64,000 bases of DNA. Source: Photobacterium alginatilyticum (GTDB lineage Bacteria > Pseudomonadota > Gammaproteobacteria > Enterobacterales > Vibrionaceae). The stretch lies in contig NZ_RSEJ01000011.1 of NCBI RefSeq assembly GCF_009910675.1, forward strand, positions 116,583 to 180,582, read 5' to 3'. The position numbers and the translations under genes are program-made. Shown piece after piece: positions 33,900 through 42,838 of the stretch; within the stretch, counting starts at the first letter, position 1; each line of letters opens with the position of its first letter. A model generated the notes under the pieces. That model saw nothing but the letters and a program-made list of their open reading frames with translations, made no database searches and was not told where the DNA came from.

Positions 33900-35093
33900 A
33901 TGTCTTACTTGCATTTTATTTTGGGCCTCGCTGTTGTGGCCGTATTAGCATTGGTTGTCAGCAAAGACAGAAAGAGCATCAAGGTTCGTTATATCATTCA
34001 GTTGCTTGTCATTGAGCTGGGGCTTGCATATTTCCTTCTTGGTTCAACCGCCGGTACTGGTATTGTCACGAAATTTTCAGATGGCTTTAAAAGCCTGATG
34101 GCTTTTGCCGCGGAAGGCACTAACTTTGTCTTTAGCGGGCTAGTGAATGTCGGCCAGTTTGACTTCTTCATGCATGTGCTTATGCCGATCGTATTTATTT
34201 CGGCACTGATCGGTATTCTTCAGCATATTAAGGTGCTGCCGGTTGTGATTCAGTTTATTGGTTTGGTGCTTTCTAAAGTAAATGGTATGGGCAAGCTGGA
34301 ATCTTTCAACGCCATTAGTGCCTTGATGGTTGGCCAGTCGGAAAACTTTATTACCTACAAAGATATTCTGAGCAAGATGTCAGAGCGTCGTATGTACACA
34401 TTGGCGGCAACGGCAATGTCTACGGTGTCGATGTCAATTGTTGGCTCTTACATGCAGTTGATTGAGCCAAAATACGTGGTTGCGGCTCTGATCCTTAATA
34501 TGTTTAGCACCTTTATTATTCTGTCGATGATTAACCCTTATGATCATCATGCAGAAATGGACTTTGATGAATTGGTTAAAAGCGGCGGCGAAGAGAAACT
34601 GACGTTCTTCGAAATGCTGGGTGAATATATCCTGACCGGTTTTAAGGTGGCCGTGATCGTCGCAGCGATGCTGATTGGCTTTATTTCCCTGATTGCCATG
34701 GTGAACCAAGCCTTCACCTGGGCATTTGGAATCAGTTTTCAGGATACGATTGGCTACCTGTTCTATCCGGTCGCATGGCTGATGGGCATCCCTGCTGATG
34801 AAGCATTGCAAGCTGGCAGCATTATGGCAACCAAGCTGGTTTCTAACGAGTTCGTTGCAATGATGGCACTGCAGGACAAGATGGCGGGTCTGTCGGCTCA
34901 AACCGTGGGCACCTTGTCTATTTTCCTGGTTTCTTTTGCCAACTTCAGCTCTATCGGCATCATTGCCGGTGCGGTTAAAGGGGTAAACGAAGAGAAGGGT
35001 AACATGGTGGCACGCTTTGGCCTGCGTCTGCTATATGGTTCAACGTTGGTCAGTGTATTGTCAGCAATGATTGCCAATGTGATGATCAGCTAA
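33900..35093 (+). CDS. nupC: concentrative nucleoside transporter NupC
   Basis: A 397-residue membrane protein of the CNT family with eight to ten helices. [30 protein letters not shown] (substrate and Na+/H+ site) and [16 protein letters not shown] are CNT signatures. It imports nucleosides with the sodium or proton gradient. The gene fits the preceding pnuC/phosphorylase/regulator set as a nucleoside salvage region. It converges on the RhlE helicase gene, with two perfect hairpins in the gap. Confidence 0.93.
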   Translation: MSYLHFILGLAVVAVLALVVSKDRKSIKVRYIIQLLVIELGLAYFLLGSTAGTGIVTKFSDGFKSLMAFAAEGTNFVFSGLVNVGQFDFFMHVLMPIVFISALIGILQHIKVLPVVIQFIGLVLSKVNGMGKLESFNAISALMVGQSENFITYKDILSKMSERRMYTLAATAMSTVSMSIVGSYMQLIEPKYVVAALILNMFSTFIILSMINPYDHHAEMDFDELVKSGGEEKLTFFEMLGEYILTGFKVAVIVAAMLIGFISLIAMVNQAFTWAFGISFQDTIGYLFYPVAWLMGIPADEALQAGSIMATKLVSNEFVAMMALQDKMAGLSAQTVGTLSIFLVSFANFSSIGIIAGAVKGVNEEKGNMVARFGLRLLYGSTLVSVLSAMIANVMIS

Positions 35094-35113
35094 ACGCTTT
35101 GCTAGTTAATGAT

Positions 35114-35145
35114 CCTACGCTCGCTCAAGATGATGCGAGCGTAGG
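35114..35145. repeat. perfect 11-bp inverted repeat, first of two
   Basis: CCTACGCTCGC and GCGAGCGTAGG pair around ten bases between the convergent nupC and rhlE genes. No T run follows on either strand, so termination here is uncertain. Confidence 0.7.
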
Positions 35146-35149
35146 ACTC

Positions 35150-35173
35150 AGGGTTGGCAGCTCTGCCAACCCT
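35150..35173. repeat. perfect 11-bp inverted repeat, second of two
   Basis: AGGGTTGGCAG and CTGCCAACCCT are separated by two bases, only four bases after the first hairpin. There is again no T run; it ends 18 bases before the rhlE stop. Confidence 0.7.
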
Positions 35174-35190
35174 CACCAGATTCTAGGCAA

Positions 35191-36453
35191 CTAGTTTTTT
35201 CTTTCCTGATGACTTTTGTGTTTGGCCTGATCGTTGGCTGGCTTGCTGTTGGAGCTATGACGCCCTTTGTTCTGCTTGCTTTTGGGCACGTAATTCAAAA
35301 TCGATACAGGGACTTCTTTTCTTGGTACAAACCCCTCAATTTCTTTTCGGGTGATCAGATGTCCGAGGCGACTTTCGATCATGCAAAGGTTTTTAAAGTC
35401 ATCTTTCGAAACAAGCGAGATTGCCTCACCAGACGCTCCGGCTCGGCCGGTACGGCCAATACGATGGACGTAGTCATCCGCAGGATATGGCAAGTCATAG
35501 TTAATAACGCGCTGTAGATTATCGATATCAATACCGCGAGCGGCCACACCTGTTGCCACGAGTAAGTTAAGCTTACCCGATTTAAAATCAGCCAGAAGTT
35601 TTGTACGCACTTCCTGGCTCCGGCCGCTGTGGAACGACTCGGCTTTGATACCGCGCTTTTCGAGCTGGCTGACCAGCTTTGCGGCACCATGCTTGGTCTC
35701 GATAAAGATAAGCGCCTGCTCCCACTGGTTCTCTTTGATCAGATGGCTCAGCAAGGCTGATTTTTTGTCTTTGTCGACCGTGACCAGCCACTGGTCGATT
35801 TTTGGCTTGGCCGAGCTATCTGGCGTTACCGAAATCTCGAGCGGGTTATTGATGGCCGTTTTGGCCAGGATACGAACCTGTTTGGATAGCGTGGCAGAGA
35901 ACAACAAGTTTTGACGCTCAAGCGGCAAGCGCTCAACAATCTTGTTGATATCGTCGATAAAGCCCATGTCGAGCATACGATCGGCTTCATCCAGCACCAG
36001 CACATCAAGTTCGTCAAAGTGCACCGCACGCTGGCTGTACATATCCAGTAGCCTGCCCGGCGTTGCAACCAGGATATCGACACCTTCTATCAGCTGTTGT
36101 TTCTGCTGCTTTGAATCTACGCCACCGTACATAGCCAGCGAAGAGAGCGAAAGGTGTTTACTGTACTGGGCAATATTTTCCTCAACCTGCACTGCCAGTT
36201 CTCGGGTGGGCACAAGGATCAATGCGCGAATACGCTTGCGACGAACCTGGCGCTGCTCTTCACTCAGCATTTGGATGATCGGCAGTACAAAACTAGCGGT
36301 TTTGCCTGTACCCGTCTGGGCCGCTGCCAGAAGGTCCTTGCCCGTCATGATGACAGGAATTGCTTTCTCTTGAATAGGCGTAGGTGTCTTGTAGCCGAGT
36401 TCGGTTACAGCTTTTACAATCGGATCGCTTAATCCAAGCTTGGAGAATGGCAT
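35191..36453 (-). CDS. rhlE: DEAD-box ATP-dependent RNA helicase, RhlE type
   Basis: A 420-residue helicase with every core motif: Q motif (GYKTPTPIQEKAIP), AAQTGTGKT (Walker A), PTRELAVQ, TPGRLLD, VLDEADRMLD (DEAD), SAT, and in domain two ARGIDI and HRIGRTGRAG. The basic C-terminal tail (KQNKGRHSSNSK to the end) is about 45 residues and typical of RhlE. It unwinds RNA duplexes in ribosome assembly and mRNA turnover. It is monocistronic. Confidence 0.93.
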   Translation of the reverse strand: MPFSKLGLSDPIVKAVTELGYKTPTPIQEKAIPVIMTGKDLLAAAQTGTGKTASFVLPIIQMLSEEQRQVRRKRIRALILVPTRELAVQVEENIAQYSKHLSLSSLAMYGGVDSKQQKQQLIEGVDILVATPGRLLDMYSQRAVHFDELDVLVLDEADRMLDMGFIDDINKIVERLPLERQNLLFSATLSKQVRILAKTAINNPLEISVTPDSSAKPKIDQWLVTVDKDKKSALLSHLIKENQWEQALIFIETKHGAAKLVSQLEKRGIKAESFHSGRSQEVRTKLLADFKSGKLNLLVATGVAARGIDIDNLQRVINYDLPYPADDYVHRIGRTGRAGASGEAISLVSKDDFKNLCMIESRLGHLITRKEIEGFVPRKEVPVSILNYVPKSKQNKGRHSSNSKPANDQAKHKSHQERKN

Positions 36454-36569
36454 GTTGAATCTCAGGTAGATGATTAATAAACGCTGTTATTGCGGGAGGC
36501 GATAACAGAGGGATAAACGTGCGCATTCTAACATTTGTAACGGTTGACCTGTAGCCGCATTTACAGTCG

Positions 36570-39491
36570 TTACATGGCTGAATAATAGAGGCGTGTATTA
36601 CGTAACGAGAGCGGGGTATCTTTGAGGTGCTTGTTGATTTTTTGCAACAGGCGCTTTTTGGTGATCGGTTTGGTCAGGTGATCTTCCATCGTAAGCGTAA
36701 TGGTTGTTGCCACATCTTCCCCGTATTCGCCGGTCAGCGCGACGATAGGGGTGGAGGGGGAAATCTTGCGGATTTCTTTTGTGGCTTCGAACCCGTCCAT
36801 AACCGGCATCCGAATATCCATCAGGATGAAGTCAATCTGTTCTGCCATGACTGTCTCGACAGCTTTTTTGCCGTTTTCAGCCTGGAAGCAAATGATGCCT
36901 TCATTTTCGAGGTAGCCTTTGATCAGCAAACGATTTACCAGCATGTCGTCAACAACCAGCACTTTTTTTCCAATCAGGTTACCCAAGGGTTTAAGCTGAC
37001 CATTTTCGATAATATGCTGAAGGCTGATCAGCAGTTCCTCTTCCCGACTGTCGATGACGCCTTGAATAAGGTTATCTGCCCCTTCGTAAGACTGGGCTGT
37101 CGAACCATTATTAGTACAGCTGATAATGGGAGTAATTTGGGCGATGGAGCCGAGTTCTCCGCAGCGAATAGATTTGATCGCATTGGCTGACTGCCGAGTA
37201 ATATCTTCATCAATAAAGACAAAATCAAAATGCCGAAATGACAGTATGTGCATCATTTCTTTTATCGATTCGACTTTGGTGATCTTGATATTCAGCTCGT
37301 ACAGCAATACCGTTAGTTTCAGGCTTGATGAAAACTCACCGACCAATAAGCAATATTTCCCCTTTAGTGCCCGTTTGAAGCGTTGAACGGTCTCTCTATC
37401 GTAGGTCGAGTTTATGATCGGAAAACTAAGGGTAAACTCGGTAAATTTCCCAGCCTCGGAGCGGCATGAGATATTGCCGCCAAACGCTGTCATTACACGT
37501 TGGCAGTATGCCAGACCCAGACCATTGCCATTGTTCTTACCTGAGGTGTACATTTCATCGAAAATATAGGGAAGTCGGGACGCATTTATTCCGGGGCCAG
37601 TATCGGTAAAGATGACTTTATTATGACGCTCCCCCGTACTTAGCCTGATGCTTATCTTCATTTCAGGGAATTCGGATATGTAATGTAAGCTATTGTTAAG
37701 TAGGTTAAAAATAATGAAGCTATAAAGGGTATCATCGCCTTTGAAAATGAAGTCAGTGTGCGGATCCAGTGAGATAAGATGCTTTGAGCTGGCATGCTCA
37801 AAATTGTAGTCATTGAGGGATTGCCTTATTAGCTCACGGGCAGAAAAGAGTCGGAACGAATCTGGGCTGATCCTGCCGCCCTGAAGTTCGTTCAGTATGA
37901 CTTCAATAAACTTAGAACCAAGCTGAACGGCACTTTTTACCTCACAGATATTTTGGTAGAGGGTCTTCATCTCCGATGACGCATAGGGGACTAGGGATGA
38001 GGTGTCGAGGTCAAACAGGTCGGCATCAATTCGTTCAAAATGGTATTGAATTTTTGATAATGGGTTCTTCATTTCATGAGCAATAGAGCCAGCGAGTAAC
38101 TGGGATTTGCGTATTTCATCCTCGGCATAAATAAACTTGTTTGATTGCTCGAGCACAAGCTGAAGGGCACTAATTTCTTCCTGACTGAAAATGCCACCCT
38201 CATTCTTTTTCGAAACCATGAATAAGTGAGTAATGACATCATCGTTAAAAATAGGCAGTACGAGAGCTGAGTCATTCTCAGCCATGCTATTTCTTATCTT
38301 GGTTAGTTTTTCTATGTCTGACGAGTGATATTCAATGAAATAGTCAAGCTCATCTTTTAGTATGGCTTCATTATGAGATTCAAGATAGTTAGCCAGTTCA
38401 GATTGTGATGAGTTAATACCAACCTTAATTATTTGGCCCGTATTCGAGTTGAGAATGTCCTTGACTTTATTTAGCGCTATATCACTTGACTGTTTAAAGT
38501 CATTTACCAGGCTATGAATATCGTTGACAGTATTGCTTGGTGAACCATATATGAAACGGTTTATATACCGCTGAAAAGCAGCCAAACTGTTTTTCCAAGA
38601 AATACCACTGATAATTATCCAGCATCCAATCAGGATAAAATGATACTCACTAGGATCCGTGTGTGTTAGCATCACTATTGGTGAGAGGTATAGCAAAATA
38701 TTGAGCAAGTAGCTAATACTTAAGTGAGTAATATATCTGAGGCTATAAAATCTATCATTAAATATGGCATAGCCGACAAGAACTTGTTCGAAAATTGAAA
38801 GAGCAGGTGGTATCCAGGTCGCTGAATAGTCGTTTGAGATACTTGGTATTATAATATGGCATATCAGTGTGGACACCATAAAGATAGACATACCAAACAT
38901 CATATAGTTGCTTTTTGTTTTATTTATTTTTATCTGGCTTTTTCTATATAGGTAAAAATTCCTGAAAGTTAGAATAAGAAGGATAAAACCAAAAATAAAA
39001 AGTTCATTAGATGCCTTGCCAAGTGTTATTGTAAAATGTCCGGTGGACGCAATAACTACATCGACAATTGTTAACTCTGGGTATAAGAACATTATCAACG
39101 AAACAATAATGCCAAATGTAAATGTATATGACTGATGTCTTTTTAATGGTTTATTAGCTCTTACTAGTAGACATGAAAATAAGAAAGTAAAGTTTGCTGA
39201 TAAAAGTGAAGAAATGTTTGCTATCAAACCCACTTCTTTGGCGATTACCGAATCAAAATAAGATAAAAATTCCGACTGGAAAAAAGCGTTAGAAATAACC
39301 CAGATATTGATGAAAAGTAGATACAAGGAGTAGGTGTGGAAAATTGATTTTTTTACTTTTATTTCATTCTTAGATAAGAAGAGCAAATAGTAAGAAAGCC
39401 ATATTGAAATTAGTATTGTTGAAATAATTAAAATGGAAAATTGCAGTCTGGAGAAAGAGGCTAAAGTGAGTTTAATAAGTTCATAAGTCAT
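36570..39491 (-). CDS. luxN: LuxN/AinR-type autoinducer receptor hybrid histidine kinase with extra pseudo-receiver
   Basis: A 973-residue protein. Nine predicted helices lie in residues 14-305, as in Vibrio LuxN, and the segment ATWIPPALSIFEQVLVGYAIFN parallels TWLPPALSISEMLFVGYAL of LuxN. A linker (about 310-450) leads to the kinase: phosphoacceptor His472 in SIAHEMKNP, N box NLLNNS (about 596), DTGPG (about 631) and GNGLGLAYC (about 655). An inserted receiver-like domain (about 711-830, Asp761 in FIDED) is not in LuxN as I recall it. The final receiver (843-960) has VVDD, Asp892 in MDIRMP and a KP pair. It should sense an acyl-homoserine lactone and pass phosphate to a LuxU-type protein. 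It is divergent from luxI, and its 5' half is very AT-rich. Confidence 0.88.
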   Translation of the reverse strand: MTYELIKLTLASFSRLQFSILIISTILISIWLSYYLLFLSKNEIKVKKSIFHTYSLYLLFINIWVISNAFFQSEFLSYFDSVIAKEVGLIANISSLLSANFTFLFSCLLVRANKPLKRHQSYTFTFGIIVSLIMFLYPELTIVDVVIASTGHFTITLGKASNELFIFGFILLILTFRNFYLYRKSQIKINKTKSNYMMFGMSIFMVSTLICHIIIPSISNDYSATWIPPALSIFEQVLVGYAIFNDRFYSLRYITHLSISYLLNILLYLSPIVMLTHTDPSEYHFILIGCWIIISGISWKNSLAAFQRYINRFIYGSPSNTVNDIHSLVNDFKQSSDIALNKVKDILNSNTGQIIKVGINSSQSELANYLESHNEAILKDELDYFIEYHSSDIEKLTKIRNSMAENDSALVLPIFNDDVITHLFMVSKKNEGGIFSQEEISALQLVLEQSNKFIYAEDEIRKSQLLAGSIAHEMKNPLSKIQYHFERIDADLFDLDTSSLVPYASSEMKTLYQNICEVKSAVQLGSKFIEVILNELQGGRISPDSFRLFSARELIRQSLNDYNFEHASSKHLISLDPHTDFIFKGDDTLYSFIIFNLLNNSLHYISEFPEMKISIRLSTGERHNKVIFTDTGPGINASRLPYIFDEMYTSGKNNGNGLGLAYCQRVMTAFGGNISCRSEAGKFTEFTLSFPIINSTYDRETVQRFKRALKGKYCLLVGEFSSSLKLTVLLYELNIKITKVESIKEMMHILSFRHFDFVFIDEDITRQSANAIKSIRCGELGSIAQITPIISCTNNGSTAQSYEGADNLIQGVIDSREEELLISLQHIIENGQLKPLGNLIGKKVLVVDDMLVNRLLIKGYLENEGIICFQAENGKKAVETVMAEQIDFILMDIRMPVMDGFEATKEIRKISPSTPIVALTGEYGEDVATTITLTMEDHLTKPITKKRLLQKINKHLKDTPLSLRNTRLYYSAM

Positions 39492-39816
39492 TATTACATT
39501 ACCATCTTACTAGCAGCCAATGAAATCCATGTCAATATTGCTTTTTGCTATATGAATATAATTTTATATCTTATTGATTTTTTTCGCAATGATGATAGTC
39601 ACCAAGATGCACTTAGGTGATAAATCCTGCCCGTTATGTAGGTGGGCTCACATTTCTCTACTGTTGGTACTGTTTCTCGTCACTCTCGATATTTTGTGTG
39701 ATCATGTATTTTTGCTCTCCATATATGATTATCTTTCTGCTGTCAACCTGTAATATGTGACAGGTTTCTATTGAGTAATCCATTGATATCTTATTGGTAT
39801 TATTGGAGGACAAGAA
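39492..39816. other. 325-base divergent luxN-luxI intergenic region
   Basis: No gene is seen. It must hold the promoters of the receptor kinase (minus) and of luxI (plus). The lux box at 39746-39765 lies on the luxI side; the kinase side is AT-rich with no motif I can name. Confidence 0.7.
39746..39765. promoter_or_regulatory. lux box upstream of luxI
   Basis: ACCTGT, eight bases AATATGTG, then ACAGGT: a perfect inverted repeat with the outer six bases and spacing of the Aliivibrio fischeri lux box. Its centre is 61 bases before the luxI ATG. A plausible -10 (TATCTT, 39787-39792) lies where a LuxR-activated promoter with the box at about -42 would have it. The site predicts positive feedback by a LuxR-type protein on luxI. 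Confidence 0.88.
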
Positions 39817-40413
39817 ATGAACCTAATATTCAAGCAACAGTCTTTTGAGTCAATACCAAAGCCGGATTATATGAGGCTTCTAGAGTTAAGATATGATGTA
39901 TTTAGAAAGAGGCTAAAATGGGATTTACCTACGGAAGGAAATTTAGAATCAGACCAATATGACACACCGGATGCTTCTTATGTTTATATCGAAGATGATC
40001 TGGGAAATATACTAGGGTGTGGCAGGCTAATACCAACAACGAAAAGCTATATGCTTAAGGAAATATTTCCAGAACTGCTTGGTAACCAGATGGCAGTAGA
40101 ATCGAGCCATGTATATGAATTAAGCCGATTTTGTATTAATAAGAATACATCACAAAGTAACTGTACACTGAGTTACTCGACGCAGTTTCTGTTCAAGGCG
40201 TTATATCTCCATGCTGTAGAGAATGATATATCTGAGTACCTGACAGTTTCGACATTACCGATTGAACGTATGCTAAAAAGAACAGGTATCCCCTTTCAGC
40301 GAGCAGGTGATCAGAAAGTTCATCGGCTTGGTGATACAAAATCTGTCACCTTGTCGATTAAAATAAATGATGAGCTTAGACAAGCAGTTATGAAAGATTA
40401 CGATTATCATTAG
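39817..40413 (+). CDS. luxI: acyl-homoserine-lactone synthase, LuxI family
   Basis: A 198-residue synthase very close to LuxI of Aliivibrio fischeri. Residues needed for catalysis occur at the same numbers: Arg25, Phe29 and Trp35 in LRYDVFRKRLKW, Glu44, Asp46 and Asp49 in ESDQYD, Arg70 in GCGRLIPTT, and Glu101 and Arg104 in YELSRF. It makes an acyl-homoserine lactone from S-adenosylmethionine and an acyl-carrier protein; Thr in LTVSTL and overall similarity suggest a 3-oxo short chain, which is inference. GGAGG precedes the ATG. A perfect lux box lies upstream, the LuxN-type kinase is divergent and luxR is convergent. Confidence 0.95.
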   Translation: MNLIFKQQSFESIPKPDYMRLLELRYDVFRKRLKWDLPTEGNLESDQYDTPDASYVYIEDDLGNILGCGRLIPTTKSYMLKEIFPELLGNQMAVESSHVYELSRFCINKNTSQSNCTLSYSTQFLFKALYLHAVENDISEYLTVSTLPIERMLKRTGIPFQRAGDQKVHRLGDTKSVTLSIKINDELRQAVMKDYDYH

Positions 40414-40419
40414 AATGAA

Positions 40420-40448
40420 TCGGTTCAATTTATTAATAATTAAACCGA
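40420..40448. terminator. possible bidirectional terminator between luxI and luxR
   Basis: TCGGTT and AACCGA pair, with an inner AAT/ATT pairing, in a 63-base AT-rich gap between the convergent genes. T-rich and A-rich sequence flanks it on both sides. Confidence 0.45.
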
Positions 40449-40476
40449 AATAAATAATATTAAAACTCAAACTGTA

Positions 40477-41204
40477 TTAGTAAGGGGTATTGGGAAATAT
40501 CGTCCCTGATAATATCCCTTTTGATATCGCTTGATACTTGTTTGAAGCGCCAAGTTTGTTACAGGCATTCTGTAAATGAAAAGTAACTGTTCTCTCCGAA
40601 CAACTTAATATTTTAGATATTTCCCAGACGCTTTTCCCTTCGGTAGCCCATGTCAATGTTTCGGTTTCTCTTTTAGTTAAATTGCAAGTATCAGTTTTTT
40701 TAGTAACAGTTGCATCATCGATCTTATCATGTAGGTAGGGGATAACAGTTTGAACTAGGCTGGCAGCATAAAAAAATAGATTTTGATTAGTATCGTTTGT
40801 TTCATTTAAAGAGAAGCTTATTGTCCCTGTTTTTCCTATAGAACTGTGAATAGGAATGGTGAAGCTGGGGGGCATTGTTCTTAGTTTTCTATCTGAAATA
40901 TAATTGAAGTAATAGTGGTTTTTCCTTGGGTTATGAACATTTCCCCATAATGCTGGAATACGATTTGATTGACAGTAATTGATGATCAGCTTGTGAATAG
41001 CATTGTCTCTAATTTTCTTTTTGTTCTCTTCACAGAAATTGGTCAATTTTATCTCTTCTATCTTGGTCATCGATATCGGGTTCGAACAGGTAAAAAAAAA
41101 TAGTCAAAACCAATTAAGCCTGTAATCTCGCTAAGTGTTGCGGTCAAGTCTGCATCAGATTTTGCTGTATGGATACAGCTTCTTAAATTTGAAATGTCAT
41201 ACAT
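40477..41204 (-). pseudogene. luxR: LuxR-type quorum-sensing regulator split by a frameshift at a T9 run
   Basis: From the ATG at 41204 (GAGG upstream) the frame encodes 45 residues with the LuxR start pattern ending ITGLIGFDYFF, then hits TGA at 41067-41069. The frame change lies at nine T on the minus strand (41092-41100). One extra T joins it to the frame 41070-40477, giving 242 residues, normal for LuxR. The downstream part has the rest of the ligand domain and a strong HTH (LTKRETETL...GKSVWEISKILSCSERTVTFHLQNA), near-identical in style to A. fischeri LuxR. Expected Trp57, Tyr61, Asp70 and Pro71 (TraR numbering) are not conserved. It may be a pseudogene, phase-variable, rescued by slippage, or a base-calling error. 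Confidence 0.8.
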
Positions 41205-41533
41205 AATAATTCCTCTTACAACGCGCCTTAGGCGCAAATGATTAACTCATCATACTCAACTGGTTGCTATTCTTTTGTATGGATAATATTTCTATGAGAT
41301 GTATTTATAAACCTGTAACGCGATAAGGGTGATAGGGTTATCAGTGAGATTTTTCCGCACATTTATTCCTTATTTTTTGCTCATCATTTGCATCTTTACT
41401 CGAGGCTGTCGCAAATCAGCTACTGTCCGCCGTTACCGGACATTCTTTTCTTGTATTGAGCATTAGGCTTCATCAAAAGAGAGCGAGTCTGCGCTCTGGC
41501 ATCCTTATGTGTTTGTCTGGGAAGGCACAATCA
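41205..41533. other. 329-base divergent luxR-soxB intergenic region
   Basis: No gene is seen. It carries the promoter of luxR (minus) and that of the sarcosine-oxidase cluster (plus). The luxR ribosome site is at about 41211-41217. A half-conserved lux box is at 41311-41330. Confidence 0.6.
41311..41330. promoter_or_regulatory. degenerate lux-box-like site
   Basis: ACCTGT with eight bases and then AAGGGT: the left half is perfect and the right half matches ACAGGT at four of six positions. It lies 107 bases upstream of the luxR ATG and 204 upstream of soxB. It may be a weak LuxR site or chance. Confidence 0.35.
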
Positions 41534-42796
41534 ATGAGTGAGAAGAAGAATCATTATTCGGGCTTTGGTCTGTTCAAGCATGCATTGAGTTTTCATGAGC
41601 ACTGGCAGCGGGTATGGCGCAATCCTCAGCCTAAACCGTTTTATGATGTCGTGATTATCGGTGGTGGCGGGCATGGACTGGCCACGGCGTATTACCTGGC
41701 CATAGTGCACGGCATTACTAATGTGGCGGTTGTGGAAAAGGGGTACCTGGGCGGAGGGAATACGGCCCGCAATACCACAATTGTCCGGTCAAACTATCTC
41801 TGGGATGAAGCGGCCCATCTGTACGAACATTCGCTAAAGCTATGGGAGGGACTGTCACAGGATCTCAATTACAATTTGATGTTTAGCCAGCGAGGTGTGT
41901 TGAATCTTGGTCATACCTTGCAGGATATGCGGGATATCGAACGTCGGGTTAATGCCAACCGGCTTAATGGTATCGATGGAGAAGTGCTCGATACCGCCGC
42001 GGTTCAGTCCTTGGTGCCGTTGCTGGATTGCTCTCCCAATGCCCGTTATCCGGTGCTGGGCGCGAGTTGGCAGCCTCGGGCAGGTACGGCACGGCATGAT
42101 GCTGTCGCATGGGGTTTTGCCCGCGCGGCTGACAAGTTGGGCGTGGATTTGATTCAGCAAAGTGAAGTAACAGGGATCCGGGTGAGTAATGGCCGAGTAC
42201 AGGGAGTCGAGACCAAGAACGGTTTTATCGGCGCAGCCAAGGTGGGGTGCGTAGCCGCGGGGAATTCCGGCGAGATCGCCAAAATGGTCAGCATGACTTT
42301 GCCTATCGAGTCACACCCGTTGCAGGCCATGGTATCTGAGCCGCTCAAACCTTGTTTGGATACGGTGGTAATGTCTAATCATGTCCACGGTTATATCAGC
42401 CAGTCGGACAAAGGCGACATGGTGATTGGAGCCGGTATCGACAGCTATCTGGGCTACGGCCAACGAGGGTCCTTTCCGGTTATCGAGCACACCATTGCCG
42501 CCATTATCGAAATGTTCCCCTTCCTCAGCCGGATTCGGCTCAATCGTCACTGGGGCGGTATTGTCGACATTTGTCCGGATGCCTGTCCTATCATCAGCCC
42601 GGCAGCCATTGATGGGCTGTATTTTAACTGCGGGTGGGGAACGGGGGGCTTTAAGGCAACCCCGGGCTCCGGCCATGTCTTTGCCGACACCATCGCCAAT
42701 GACCGGCCGCATCCGTTGGCACAACCTTTTAGTCTCGACCGTTTTGTTAGCGGCCATCTGATCGATGAACACGGCGCAGCCGGTGTAGCGCATTAA
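41534..42796 (+). CDS. soxB: sarcosine oxidase subunit beta
   Basis: A 420-residue flavoprotein, with family start [21 protein letters not shown], dinucleotide motif [17 protein letters not shown], and [20 protein letters not shown] around the covalent FMN/FAD region. In heterotetrameric sarcosine oxidase the beta subunit oxidises sarcosine to glycine; the methyl goes to tetrahydrofolate through the alpha subunit. I start at 41534, preceded by GGAAGG, because it fits the family; 26 open codons upstream look random. It is the first gene of the long catabolic cluster, with soxD 42 bases downstream. Confidence 0.94.
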   Translation: MSEKKNHYSGFGLFKHALSFHEHWQRVWRNPQPKPFYDVVIIGGGGHGLATAYYLAIVHGITNVAVVEKGYLGGGNTARNTTIVRSNYLWDEAAHLYEHSLKLWEGLSQDLNYNLMFSQRGVLNLGHTLQDMRDIERRVNANRLNGIDGEVLDTAAVQSLVPLLDCSPNARYPVLGASWQPRAGTARHDAVAWGFARAADKLGVDLIQQSEVTGIRVSNGRVQGVETKNGFIGAAKVGCVAAGNSGEIAKMVSMTLPIESHPLQAMVSEPLKPCLDTVVMSNHVHGYISQSDKGDMVIGAGIDSYLGYGQRGSFPVIEHTIAAIIEMFPFLSRIRLNRHWGGIVDICPDACPIISPAAIDGLYFNCGWGTGGFKATPGSGHVFADTIANDRPHPLAQPFSLDRFVSGHLIDEHGAAGVAH

Positions 42797-42838
42797 GGTA
42801 TTTACTTACCTTGAAGTCGCCTGGCTGAGGAGAGCCCT

